A DNA stretch of 9,471 nt. Origin: an uncultured Oscillospiraceae bacterium (GTDB lineage Bacteria; Bacillota; Clostridia; Oscillospirales; Acutalibacteraceae). Shown in pieces: positions 1 to 7,138 of this stretch; within the stretch, counting starts at the first letter, position 1, and the number at the start of each line of letters is the position of its first letter. Location of the stretch: the NCBI GenBank assembly GCA_958451705.1, contig CAUDRD010000044.1:1-9471 (forward strand), given 5' to 3'. The notes below the pieces were generated by a model. That model had not been told where the DNA came from, did no database searches, and saw only the letters and a program-made list of their open reading frames with translations. A program made the position numbers and the translations under genes.

Positions 1-1
1 T

Positions 2-2620
2 GCAGTTGTAGCCCGTACAATCACCTTCGAGGAGTTCAGTGCAAATCTTGACAAACTTATTCCCAATAACGATGTCACGGCTCTGAATCCTGCTGACTGG
101 GACGCAGTACGAGATGTTCTCAATGCAGCAGGACGCTTTTCAGCAGAACAGCTTGCAACAGTTAACGATGAGCTTGTTGCAGCTACTGAAACAAATCCTG
201 CCGTAACTCAGCTTGATAAGCTCAATGAGCTTGCCAATGCACAGTTCTATAAGGGCGTTGCAGATGCCTTTACTGTAAAGGTAAACGCCTTGCCGGCAAC
301 TGATTCTCTGACATTGGAGAACGCTCAGGCAGTTTACGCTCTTGAGCTGGAATATGATCAGTTCTATGCTGAAATAAAGGCAAATATCAGTGAAGCTACC
401 GTTGCAAAGCTCAAAGAGGCAGTTGCAAAGATTCGTTCACTTGAAAACTATGACCCGGCTGTTGATGCAGTTGTCGCAAAGATAAGCGCAATCGGCAAGG
501 TAACGGTTGACAGTGAAGCTGCAATCAAAGAAGCCCGTGAAGCTTACAACGCTCTGGAACTTCGTCAGAAGAAACTCGTTTCCAATTACGACGTTCTTGT
601 TGCAGCTGAAGCAGCTTTAGAGGCTGCAAAAGAAAATGAAGTTATAATCAAAGCTGTTGAAGATAAGATCGACGCAATCGGCGAAGTTACATATACTTCA
701 TCAAGCAAGATTAAAATTGACCTTGCCCGTGCAGCTTATGATGCTCTTGACGATGAGCTGAAAGCCGGCGTAAGCAACTATGCAGTTCTCACAGCTGCTG
801 AAGCACGCTACGCAGAGCTTAAAGGCGATCAGGAAGACGCAGCTGCGGCAGCACCCGTAATTGCAAAGATTAACGCAATAGGTAAGGTTACTGTTAACAG
901 CAAGGAGCTTATTGAGGCGGCAGAGGCTGCTTATGCAGAGCTTACCCAGTCACAGAAGGCTCTTGTCACAAACTATGATGTCCTCGTTGCAGCAAGAGCA
1001 GCTTATGATGAGCTTGTTCAGGCTGCTCAGGGCGATATGGAAGCAGCACAGGCAGTTATTGATAAGATTAATGCAATCGGTACAGTAACTCTCGACAGTG
1101 AAGCTGCTATTAAAGAAGCACGCACAGCTTACGATAAGCTTACTGCTTCACAGAAAGCCCTTGTAACAAATTATGCGGTTCTCACTAATGCAGAGTCAAC
1201 CTTCGCAGCTTTACTCAAGCAGCAGGCAGACGAAGCAGCGGCAAAGGCTGTTGAAGATCTTATCGCTGCAATCGGTGACGTAACCGTAGAGAAGGAAGAG
1301 CAGATTGTCGCTGCAAGAGACGCATATAACGCTCTTACATCAGACCAGAAGAGACTTGTTTCAAATCTCTCCGTTCTCACCGATGCAGAAGCGCAGCTGA
1401 GTATCCTTAAAAACGACTTCCTCTTTGAGGATGCTGCAACAGGTATTACTCTTCGTGCAGACAGCGGAGTTCTTCCCGCAGATACCGTTATGACAGTTAA
1501 ATCAATTGTCAGCGGAGATGTTTACGATGCAATTCTCGCTAAAGGATATAGTGCAATCCGTCTTTATGACCTTGCCCTTACTTCCGGCGGCGCAGAGACA
1601 ACGCCTTCTAAGAGCGTAAGAATTTCCATACCGCAGTTTGCCGCAAATACAGCCGTATTTGCCGTTTCTGAGGATGGCGCTCTTACACCTGTTGAGGCAG
1701 TTCTCGAAAACAGCGTATTTACATTTACATGGGATAACGCAGGAATGTTTGTTGTTGCACAGTCCAAGGTTTATGTAAATACCGAAGCTCTCGAAGGAGC
1801 AATAGCTGCTTTCGAAAAGCTCAATCCCGCAGACTACAGCGAGATCGCCTTTGCAAAGGCACAGGCAGCTTATAACGCAGCTAAGGCTGAGCTTGAAGCA
1901 AATTACGAGCTTACAGCCGCAAACCAGAGAAAAGTTGACGCAGCAGCGGCAGCTCTTAACGATGCAGTTGCAGCTCTCGACTATCTCCCCGCTGATATTT
2001 CTCAGCTTAACGTAGCTCTCTATGGAGCTAAGATGCTTGATGCATCTGATTATGCAGACTTTACAGCAGTTACAAAAGCAATAGCTGCTGCTGAAGACTT
2101 CCTTGCCGGTGAGTACGATATCCGCAATCAGGCGGAGGTTGATGAGCTGGCTAAGGCTATAAACGATGCAGTTGCAGCTCTCCAGTATGCTCCTGCTGAC
2201 TTTACGGCAATTGACAACGCTCTTGCAAAGGTTCCCAAGGATCTTCAGAATTACACTGATGAATCCGTTGCGGCTCTCAACGAGGCTGTTGCAGCTGCCG
2301 AAAATGCCAAGACCACAATAACCCGTGAAGATAAAGACTGGGAAGCAAAGGTTGAGGCATATGCACAGGCGGTTCTCGACGCTGTTGCAGGTCTTGAGAA
2401 GCCTGATGTAACTTACGCAAATACCGAAATGCTCGAAATGGCAATTTCAATGGCAGATCTCTATTATCCCGGCGATTACGTTGATTTCTCCGGTGTTGAG
2501 GCCGCTGTAATTGCAGCTCAGGCTCTTCTCGATTCAAAGCCTACAGCTGACAGACAGGCAGAGGTTGACGCCGCTGAAATGGCAATTTATGACGCAATCG
2601 GCGCTCTCGAATGGGCGTAA
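2..2620 (+). CDS. Large extracellular repeat protein, 5'-partial (INAIG/NYDVL repeats + FIVAR-like repeats)
   Basis: The reading frame is open from the left edge, so the true start lies outside and the TTG at 290 is only an internal Leu codon; 872 residues are visible. Order of parts: helical N-terminal stretch (residues 1-156); five ~65-residue repeats (157-470) with cores such as INAIGKVTV and QKALVTNYDVL; a beta-rich single domain (about 473-588, containing ADSGVLPADTVMTV and ending TFTWDNAGMFVVAQS); four FIVAR-like three-helix repeats (590-872). I saw no cysteine, no LPXTG-hydrophobic-positive tail and no S-layer homology domain in the visible part. By analogy with FIVAR-bearing proteins it is probably a secreted or surface stalk/adhesion protein; ligand and anchoring are unknown and may lie in the missing N-terminus. 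It ends 97 nt before a second FIVAR-rich gene on the same strand, so the two are likely cotranscribed. Alternative role: purely structural matrix component. Confidence 0.88.
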   Translation, partial: AVVARTITFEEFSANLDKLIPNNDVTALNPADWDAVRDVLNAAGRFSAEQLATVNDELVAATETNPAVTQLDKLNELANAQFYKGVADAFTVKVNALPATDSLTLENAQAVYALELEYDQFYAEIKANISEATVAKLKEAVAKIRSLENYDPAVDAVVAKISAIGKVTVDSEAAIKEAREAYNALELRQKKLVSNYDVLVAAEAALEAAKENEVIIKAVEDKIDAIGEVTYTSSSKIKIDLARAAYDALDDELKAGVSNYAVLTAAEARYAELKGDQEDAAAAAPVIAKINAIGKVTVNSKELIEAAEAAYAELTQSQKALVTNYDVLVAARAAYDELVQAAQGDMEAAQAVIDKINAIGTVTLDSEAAIKEARTAYDKLTASQKALVTNYAVLTNAESTFAALLKQQADEAAAKAVEDLIAAIGDVTVEKEEQIVAARDAYNALTSDQKRLVSNLSVLTDAEAQLSILKNDFLFEDAATGITLRADSGVLPADTVMTVKSIVSGDVYDAILAKGYSAIRLYDLALTSGGAETTPSKSVRISIPQFAANTAVFAVSEDGALTPVEAVLENSVFTFTWDNAGMFVVAQSKVYVNTEALEGAIAAFEKLNPADYSEIAFAKAQAAYNAAKAELEANYELTAANQRKVDAAAAALNDAVAALDYLPADISQLNVALYGAKMLDASDYADFTAVTKAIAAAEDFLAGEYDIRNQAEVDELAKAINDAVAALQYAPADFTAIDNALAKVPKDLQNYTDESVAALNEAVAAAENAKTTITREDKDWEAKVEAYAQAVLDAVAGLEKPDVTYANTEMLEMAISMADLYYPGDYVDFSGVEAAVIAAQALLDSKPTADRQAEVDAAEMAIYDAIGALEWA
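470..1411 (+). repeat. Five tandem ~65-residue protein repeats (INAIG..VT / QKALVTNYDVL type)
   Basis: Units begin at about 470, 656, 857, 1055 and 1250, giving periods of 62, 67, 66 and 65 codons. Each unit has V-x-x-K/L-I-x-AIG-x-VT, then a helix of the EARxAYxAL type, then Q/LK-x-LVSNxxVLxxAE. Units 3 and 4 are the most alike (both have VTNY and KINAIG); unit 2 is the most divergent (ELKAGVSNYAVL). I recognise the pattern from large clostridial surface proteins but cannot name a family with certainty. The repeats have diverged at DNA level, so this is an old array. Confidence 0.85.
1769..2617 (+). repeat. Four FIVAR-like helical repeats at the C-terminus of the first repeat protein
   Basis: Units begin at about 1769, 1985, 2189 and 2405, each 68-72 codons. 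The shared plan is a first helix of the L..AI..A type, a Y-rich turn (ADYSE, NYTDES, GDYVDFS), a second helix (AL..A...A), then a helix Q..VD.A...L.DAV.AL. This matches the FIVAR consensus (Pfam FIVAR, known from Gram-positive surface proteins). The third unit, with NYTDESVAALNEAVAAAE, is closest to the repeats of the next gene, which indicates common ancestry of the two arrays. Confidence 0.8.
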
Positions 2621-2634
2621 GGTAAATTGAAATT

Positions 2635-2668
2635 CGGTTCGCACCGGGATTATTCCCGGTACGAGCCG
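2635..2668 (+). other. Intergenic RNA hairpin, 14 bp with 4-nt loop
   Basis: CGGTTCG (2635-2641) pairs with CGAGCCG (2662-2668, one G-U). After a C/A mismatch, ACCGGGA (2643-2649) pairs with TCCCGGT (2654-2660) around a TTAT loop. The stem is GC-rich and stable but followed by GTCCTTAG rather than a U-run on either strand, so it is not a canonical intrinsic terminator. It lies 15 nt after the stop of the first repeat gene. It more likely protects or marks the 3' end of that message, or tunes the ratio of the two proteins. Confidence 0.65.
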
Positions 2669-2674
2669 TCCTTA

Positions 2675-2695
2675 GAGTCAAAAATATTCTGACTC
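2675..2695 (+). other. Second intergenic hairpin just upstream of the RBS
   Basis: GAGTCA (2675-2680) and TGACTC (2690-2695) form a perfect 6-bp stem with an A-rich 9-nt loop. It ends 5 nt before the GAGGTG ribosome binding site of the next gene. The position would allow an effect on ribosome access or mRNA processing, but the stem is weak and the role is inferred. Confidence 0.4.
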
Positions 2696-2698
2696 AGA

Positions 2699-2720
2699 AA
2701 GAGGTGTTTTGAACACAATG
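2699..2720 (+). promoter_or_regulatory. RBS deciding the ATG start of the second repeat protein
   Basis: GAGGTG at 2701-2706 stands 11 nt before ATG (2718). An in-frame TTG at 2709 is only 2 nt from this site, too close to be used, so ATG 2718 is preferred. The protein then begins MKAKKVF, directly as a signal peptide. Confidence 0.7.
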
Positions 2721-5700
2721 AAAGCTAAGAAAGTCTTCTCAGGCAAGAGAATACTTGCTTTGATATTGGCGCTGGTTATGGCAATTTCGGTAATGCCCGT
2801 TGCCCTTGCCGCCGAACCAACCGGTCCGGTTCAGCAAACCACCGGTGACCATGTAGACGGTGTGGATGCAGGTCATTATGTGTCATTTAAAGCGGATTAT
2901 CAGAATTTCGTCTTTATTCAGACTCAGGATAATCAGGAATTCAGATTCCAGTTTACCCTTTTTGCAAAGAAAAACCAGGGCGTAAACTACGGCTGGATTT
3001 ATACCCGTGATGATTCACATCCTCAGACCCTTATTAGTACTTTAGGTAAATCCTTCACCGTTGACTGGGATAACTACATCGGTGCTCTTCCGGGTAATCT
3101 TTTCGGAGGAAATAACTGGAAAAGCGCTGTTATCACAGTAACCTTCGTTGCCGACGGTGGAAAAGTTTACGATACCGCTCTTCAGGTTAACTATGACGGA
3201 AGAAGTACAAGTACCGGCGGACAGACACATTTAACTCGTGATATTCCTCTTACTGTTACAGTTCTCGATAAGCGCGCCCTTAACTCTGCAATCGCAGCTG
3301 CAAACGCTGCAGAAGGTGACTCTGAATATTATACAGAGGCCACTTGGGGCGATGTAGTTAACGCACTTGCAAATGCACAAAAAGTTGCAGGTAACGTTAT
3401 AGAGCAGCAGAGCGTTATCGACAAATACGCTCGGGCTCTTCAGCTTGCAGTTAATTCTCTCGAATATAAAGAGGCTGACTATTCCGCTCTTGACGCTGCA
3501 AAGGCAGACGCAAAGGCAATTCTCGAAAATGCTAAGGTTGACGAAACCTATACAGCTGATTCACTTGCAGCTCTCAGAGAAAAGTATGATGCAGCTCTTG
3601 CAGTTCCCGCAGACCTTGACGTACGTCAGCAGTCTCAGATTGATAAGGCGGCAACAGAGCTTGCAGATGCAGTTACAGGACTTGTAAAGTTTGCAAATTA
3701 TACAGCACTTCAGGCTGCTGTCAATAATTTCAGCAAACTTAATCCCAAATATTTTGATGCAGATGCTTTTGCAGCGGTAAAGGCTCTTGCAGACGAAGCT
3801 AAAGAGGCTCTCAAGCCCGAAAACAGACTTCCTGCATCTGAGCAGACTAAGATTAATGCTCAGGCTCTCGCTCTTAACCGAGCAATTGCAGGCCTTAAAA
3901 AGCTTCCCGCTGACTATGCAGCATTTGATGCAGCTGTAGCACAGGCTAAGGCAAAGCTTGAGTCTTCAGACATTCAGAACTATACTGCAATTTCAGTAAA
4001 GGCTCTTGAAGAAGCTTATCTTGCTTCTGCTGATGTTCTCAGAGATAAGGACATCACTTATCAGGCAACAGTTGACGCAGCAGCAAAGGCTATTACAGAC
4101 GCTCTTGCAGGTCTTACCCTTAAAGGCGCTGATTATACAAAGCTTGACGCAGCAATCGCCGCTGCCGAAGCGGAGCTTAAGCGTTCCGATATAGCTGATT
4201 TTACAGATGCTTCCGTTCAGGCTCTTAACAATGCCCTTGCAGCTGCAAAGGACGTAAGCCGTGAGCTTACCGTTGACCAGCAGAATGTAATTGACGCAGC
4301 AAGAGATGCTCTTGTAGCGGCAACACATCTTGTTCTTAAAGCAGCCGACTATGCAGCTCTCGATGCAGCTATCGAAGCTCGTGAGGCAGAACTTGCATCT
4401 GCAAGAGAGTCAGGAAAGTATACAGATGCTTCTATGGCACGTCTTGAAAGTGCAATAGGCGTTGCAAAAGCAGTTGACCGCACATATTCGATTAAGGAGC
4501 AGTCAATTGTTGATGACGCAGTAAAGGCTCTCAATGCCGTACAGCTTGAAAAGAAAGCAGCTGATACTTCCGCTCTTGAAGCTGCAATTGAAGCAGCTCA
4601 GAAGACTCTCAACGAGGCAGGAGACGAGTATACAGAAGAATCTAAGGCAGCTCTTTCATCAGCCATTAAAGTCGCTCGTGAAGCTCTCGCTACATACGGC
4701 GGAGATGTAGATAATCAGGAGATTATCAATCAGGCTGTTGAAGCTCTTAACAATGTAAAGCTTGAGCTTAAGAAAGCAGATTATGCAGGTCTTGACGCAG
4801 CTATTAAAGCAGCGGAAGATTTCCTTGCCGATCCGGAGACAGAAGAGCTTTATACTCCCGAAACAATTCAGGCAGTTAAAGACGCTCTCGAAGAGGCAAA
4901 GAACGTTGACCGCAATCTTGACATAACAAAGCAGGATGACGTAGACGCAGCAGCCGGTAAGCTGGAGACAGTAATGCCCGGTGAAAGCGGATATAAAGAT
5001 GCAAACCTTGACGCTCTTAAAGCGGCAATCGCAGCAGCGGATGCAAAGCTTGGAGCAGAGGATATAGCTGATTATACAGACGAATCAGTTGCAGCTCTCA
5101 GAGCAGCACGCAACGATGCTCAGGCAATGGTTGACAGTAAGCCCAACGTCACTGAGCAGGATGCCGTAGACGCTAAGGCAGCCGCTCTTAACGCTATGGA
5201 GCTTACACTCAAGGGTGCCGATTACAGCGCACTTGAGGCAGCAGTTGTAAAAGCAACTCTCGATTATGAAAAGGCTGAGGCAAGCGGACTTTACACAGCT
5301 GGTTCCCTTGACGAGTTCATGGCTGCTATCATTTCCGCAAACGCACTTCTCGACAGCCGCAACCTTACAATTAAGGAACAGAAGATTGTCGACGATGCAG
5401 CGGAAGCTCTTACAGTTGAGCTTGTTTACAAAGATGCCGACCTTACAGTGCTTCTTGACGCTATTGCAGCGGCAGAGGCTAAGATGGCAGCTCCCGGATA
5501 CGGTGACTATACACTCGCTTCCAGAACCGCTCTTGAAACAGCTCTTGCACAGGCAAAGGCTCTTCGTGACGAGATGCCCAACATTCTCAGACAGGCAGAT
5601 GTAGACGCAGCTGCAGAGAAGCTCAACAACGTTAAGCTTTCTCTTCAGGGAGCTAACTACACAGCCCTCGACGAGATTATAGCAGAGGCTCAGGCTCTTC

Positions 5701-6221
5701 TCGGAACCGGCCTTTCCGATAAGTATACAGCCGCTTCCATTAAGGCTTTGGAGAACGCTTTGAAAGAAGCTGAGAACGTTGACAGAGGTCTTGACGTAAA
5801 CGATCAGGATTATGTTGACGCAGCAGCTCAGGCCCTTCGCAATGCCATTGATTCACTTGCTCCTTACACTAAGGTAACCGGTGTTGAGATTACACAGAAC
5901 GGTCAGGTTGTTGACGGTCAGGTTGCTTACGCAAAGGTTCCTTGGTATAAGATGTATAAGACTCAGTCCACAGTTCTCGGTATTAAAGTAAACGACGGAG
6001 CAGAGATAGCAAGCGTTAAATGGGAATATGCTAACTGGTCTGTTGACAATCCTGAGGCAAATATTGTAGATAACGGCGACGGTACAGCTACAATCAGCCC
6101 CAACGGAAGAGGCATCGGAGCCCGTTCCTGCTGGGTAAAGGTTATTGTTACCGACGTTAACGGCAACACCGTTGAGGATGTTGTTAAGGTTCGTTTCTAC
6201 AAATGGAGCTGGCAGGTCTAA
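2718..6221 (+). CDS. Secreted giant protein with twelve FIVAR-like repeats and a Big-like C-terminal domain
   Basis: 1167 residues from ATG 2718. Signal peptide: KAKK...GKR n-region, hydrophobic ILALILALVMAISVM, cleavage near ALAA (residues 29-32). Residues ~33-182 are a beta-rich domain with many aromatics (GHYVSFKADYQNFVFIQTQ). Residues 183-1051 hold twelve 70-75-residue FIVAR-like repeats joined by K-x-A-D-Y linkers. Residues ~1052-1167 form an Ig-like domain of Big type (TGVEITQ start, VKWEYANWSV, DNGDGTATISP, WVKVIVTDVNG), ending YKWSWQV. The only cysteine I find is in this last domain (RSCW). There is no LPXTG tail and no S-layer homology domain, so it is released or held non-covalently. 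The FIVAR array would make a long, acidic, Ala-rich helical rod presenting the terminal domains. It follows a related repeat protein and is closed by a strong terminator. Function (adhesion, matrix, cell-wall spacer) is inferred. Confidence 0.92.
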   Translation: MKAKKVFSGKRILALILALVMAISVMPVALAAEPTGPVQQTTGDHVDGVDAGHYVSFKADYQNFVFIQTQDNQEFRFQFTLFAKKNQGVNYGWIYTRDDSHPQTLISTLGKSFTVDWDNYIGALPGNLFGGNNWKSAVITVTFVADGGKVYDTALQVNYDGRSTSTGGQTHLTRDIPLTVTVLDKRALNSAIAAANAAEGDSEYYTEATWGDVVNALANAQKVAGNVIEQQSVIDKYARALQLAVNSLEYKEADYSALDAAKADAKAILENAKVDETYTADSLAALREKYDAALAVPADLDVRQQSQIDKAATELADAVTGLVKFANYTALQAAVNNFSKLNPKYFDADAFAAVKALADEAKEALKPENRLPASEQTKINAQALALNRAIAGLKKLPADYAAFDAAVAQAKAKLESSDIQNYTAISVKALEEAYLASADVLRDKDITYQATVDAAAKAITDALAGLTLKGADYTKLDAAIAAAEAELKRSDIADFTDASVQALNNALAAAKDVSRELTVDQQNVIDAARDALVAATHLVLKAADYAALDAAIEAREAELASARESGKYTDASMARLESAIGVAKAVDRTYSIKEQSIVDDAVKALNAVQLEKKAADTSALEAAIEAAQKTLNEAGDEYTEESKAALSSAIKVAREALATYGGDVDNQEIINQAVEALNNVKLELKKADYAGLDAAIKAAEDFLADPETEELYTPETIQAVKDALEEAKNVDRNLDITKQDDVDAAAGKLETVMPGESGYKDANLDALKAAIAAADAKLGAEDIADYTDESVAALRAARNDAQAMVDSKPNVTEQDAVDAKAAALNAMELTLKGADYSALEAAVVKATLDYEKAEASGLYTAGSLDEFMAAIISANALLDSRNLTIKEQKIVDDAAEALTVELVYKDADLTVLLDAIAAAEAKMAAPGYGDYTLASRTALETALAQAKALRDEMPNILRQADVDAAAEKLNNVKLSLQGANYTALDEIIAEAQALLGTGLSDKYTAASIKALENALKEAENVDRGLDVNDQDYVDAAAQALRNAIDSLAPYTKVTGVEITQNGQVVDGQVAYAKVPWYKMYKTQSTVLGIKVNDGAEIASVKWEYANWSVDNPEANIVDNGDGTATISPNGRGIGARSCWVKVIVTDVNGNTVEDVVKVRFYKWSWQV
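3264..5870 (+). repeat. Array of twelve FIVAR-like repeats
   Basis: Units begin at about 3264, 3480, 3699, 3915, 4134, 4350, 4566, 4782, 5007, 5223, 5442 and 5658. Eleven spacings fall between 216 and 225 nt, so the period is very regular. The core pattern is AD-Y-x-x-LDAAI-x-A-x-A-x-L, a turn with Y-T-x-x-S, L-x-x-AL-x-x-A, then Q-x-x-VD-x-A-x-x-AL. Unit 8 departs at its end, where the usual lysine linker is replaced by MPGESGYKDAN; unit 3 has a longer LPASEQ turn. Sequence divergence is high, so recent expansion by recombination is not indicated. Confidence 0.9.
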
Positions 6222-6249
6222 CCTGTTGACTTAAAGTAAATATCAAAAT

Positions 6250-6285
6250 AAAAGGGGCCTCCCGCGAAAAGCGGGGGCCTTTTTT
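6250..6285 (+). terminator. Strong intrinsic terminator, probably bidirectional
   Basis: AAAAGGGGCC (6250-6259), a bulged T, then CCCGC (6261-6265), loop GAAAA, GCGGG (6271-6275), GGCC and T6 (6280-6285). It starts 28 nt after the stop of the twelve-repeat gene. On the other strand the stem is followed by TTTTATTTT and lies about 60 nt past the stop of the convergent membrane protein gene, so it can serve both. Confidence 0.9.
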
Positions 6286-6345
6286 GAGGTTTATTGATGT
6301 TTATGTAAAGGAAAAAAGCTTAGAATTATCCGAACTTTTAAAAAT

Positions 6346-6933
6346 TCAGCGTTCCGTTTTTGCTTCAATATGTCCTTGAGTTTTTTCGAGCTTTGCCGCA
6401 AGAACCAGGTCCGCGATCATAAACGCGCAGACGACCGTGATGAATATGATTGACACCATGATTTCCAAAATGTCCATTCCGCTGTAATCATAAAAGAGTC
6501 GGGGGAGAGTGAACAGGTTAAAGTACATGACGCTCAGACATATTATTCCGTAGGAGAAGGTTATTTTTGCCTTTGCTAAACCGTGAGCGGCGAGTATCAC
6601 TCCGAAGACGGCCATTGCCACCAAAAGGAATATTTCCAATGGCCAAAAAGAAAGCGCGGCGACTGCGGCAAAAGAGATTACGGCTCCTGTTATTCCCGCA
6701 ATGAGTGTTTTTGAATTGCTTCTGCTTTTTTCAAATACCGATATCAAAGAGTAGATAAAGGATATTATAAAAGGCGCACACGTCAAAATACGTGCAGTCA
6801 TCCTGTTGATGTGAGGTTCATAGAAAAAAATATTTAAAACAGCACAGTAAATCAGAAACAAAGCCTCCGCTATAAGCAGCGCCGCAAAAATCAAACGGAT
6901 TACCGAAAACGCTTTAAACTTTTTGTCTTTCAT
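6346..6933 (-). CDS. Small six-segment membrane protein, paralogue of its upstream neighbour
   Basis: 195 residues from ATG 6933. I do not recognise the family. Hydrophobic segments run at roughly residues 10-35, 47-65, 75-95, 96-115, 121-138 and 150-177, with short loops and a charged C-tail (KLEKTQGHIEAKTER), consistent with six membrane spans. The N-terminus, KDKKFKAFSV then ALLI.E.LFLI, matches the gene at 7139-7783, as do the second segment (FIYSLISVFEKS against FIYALLSVAEKG) and AKITFSYGI against AKVISSYGL. Start choice: TAAGGAG at 6943-6949 runs directly into an in-frame ATG at 6942, so the ATG 9 nt further on is better spaced. No enzyme motif is visible. It faces the repeat-protein genes tail to tail and shares their terminator. 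A substrate or partner cannot be proposed. Confidence 0.85.
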   Translation of the reverse strand: MKDKKFKAFSVIRLIFAALLIAEALFLIYCAVLNIFFYEPHINRMTARILTCAPFIISFIYSLISVFEKSRSNSKTLIAGITGAVISFAAVAALSFWPLEIFLLVAMAVFGVILAAHGLAKAKITFSYGIICLSVMYFNLFTLPRLFYDYSGMDILEIMVSIIFITVVCAFMIADLVLAAKLEKTQGHIEAKTER

Positions 6934-6949
6934 AAATTTCATCTCCTTA
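6933..6949 (-). promoter_or_regulatory. RBS overlapping an upstream in-frame ATG
   Basis: On the minus strand the sequence reads TAAGGAGATGAAATTTATG. The GGAG core abuts the first ATG (6942), which therefore cannot have normal spacing; the second ATG (6933) is 9 nt away and is taken as the start. The same arrangement occurs at the paralogue (7783-7799). Confidence 0.7.
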
Positions 6950-6960
6950 AAGATGTGTGT

Positions 6961-6974
6961 CTTTCAGATGAAAG
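6961..6974 (-). promoter_or_regulatory. Palindrome upstream of the RBS, copy 1
   Basis: CTTTCAGATGAAAG on the + strand has perfect 6-bp arms (CTTTCA/TGAAAG) around AT dinucleotide-size spacing (GA/TC centre). The paralogue has CTCAGCTGAG at the aligned position. It could be an operator half-site pair or a small RNA stem; role inferred. Confidence 0.4.
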
Positions 6975-7054
6975 GTTGTTTTTATATCTTTTTATAATTC
7001 GAAAAGTTGTTTTTGGTTTTAACGCGTGAAAATATCCGAGGGGGTATTTAGTCC

Positions 7055-7073
7055 GGTGCCGACGTGCGGCATC
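7055..7073 (-). other. Small hairpin in the leader of the downstream membrane gene
   Basis: TGCCG (7057-7061) pairs with CGGCA (7067-7071) around a 5-nt spacer, extendable by a G-T and a G-C pair. It lies on the gene-proximal side of the conserved 52-nt element. The other leader carries a different inverted repeat (7891-7918) in roughly the same place, so the location, not the sequence, is shared. Confidence 0.35.
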
Positions 7074-7119
7074 ATTTTCATTTGCCGAAAATAACTGAAA
7101 TAATGCGCAAAGGGCATTT
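7068..7119 (-). promoter_or_regulatory. Conserved 52-nt upstream element, copy 1
   Basis: Aligns without gaps to 7926-7977 with 39 of 52 positions identical by my count; most changes are transitions. It lies about 135-186 nt upstream of the start codon at 6933. It retains AAATGCC, TTTG, ATTAT and TTTTC blocks on the minus strand. Higher conservation than the middle of the leader suggests a promoter or regulator site, but I could not fit convincing -35/-10 boxes. Confidence 0.6.
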
Positions 7120-7138
7120 GGCGGTATATGCGTGAAAA

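Noticed and set aside
1171..2537. Antisense open frames inside the first repeat gene
   Set aside because: They are low-complexity mirror frames of Ala-rich coding sequence with no RBS or family resemblance.
290..2620. Start of the first repeat protein at TTG 290
   Set aside because: The frame is open and homologous in character all the way to base 2, and there is no ribosome binding site before 290; the gene is truncated by the window edge.
2627..2655. Promoter for the second repeat gene (TTGAAA-17-TTATTC)
   Set aside because: The -10 match is poor and the boxes are embedded in the stable hairpin at 2635-2668.
2709..2711. TTG as start of the second repeat protein
   Set aside because: It lies 2 nt after GAGGTG, too close; the ATG at 2718 is well spaced and begins the signal peptide.
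3445..5604. Additional + and - strand open frames inside the FIVAR array
   Set aside because: Gln/Leu-rich or Cys/Ser-rich shadow translations that follow the repeat period; explained by codon composition.
3264..5870. Nucleotide-level tandem repeat or CRISPR-like array
   Set aside because: The ~219-nt period is a protein-domain period with diverged DNA; there are no identical direct repeats with unique spacers.
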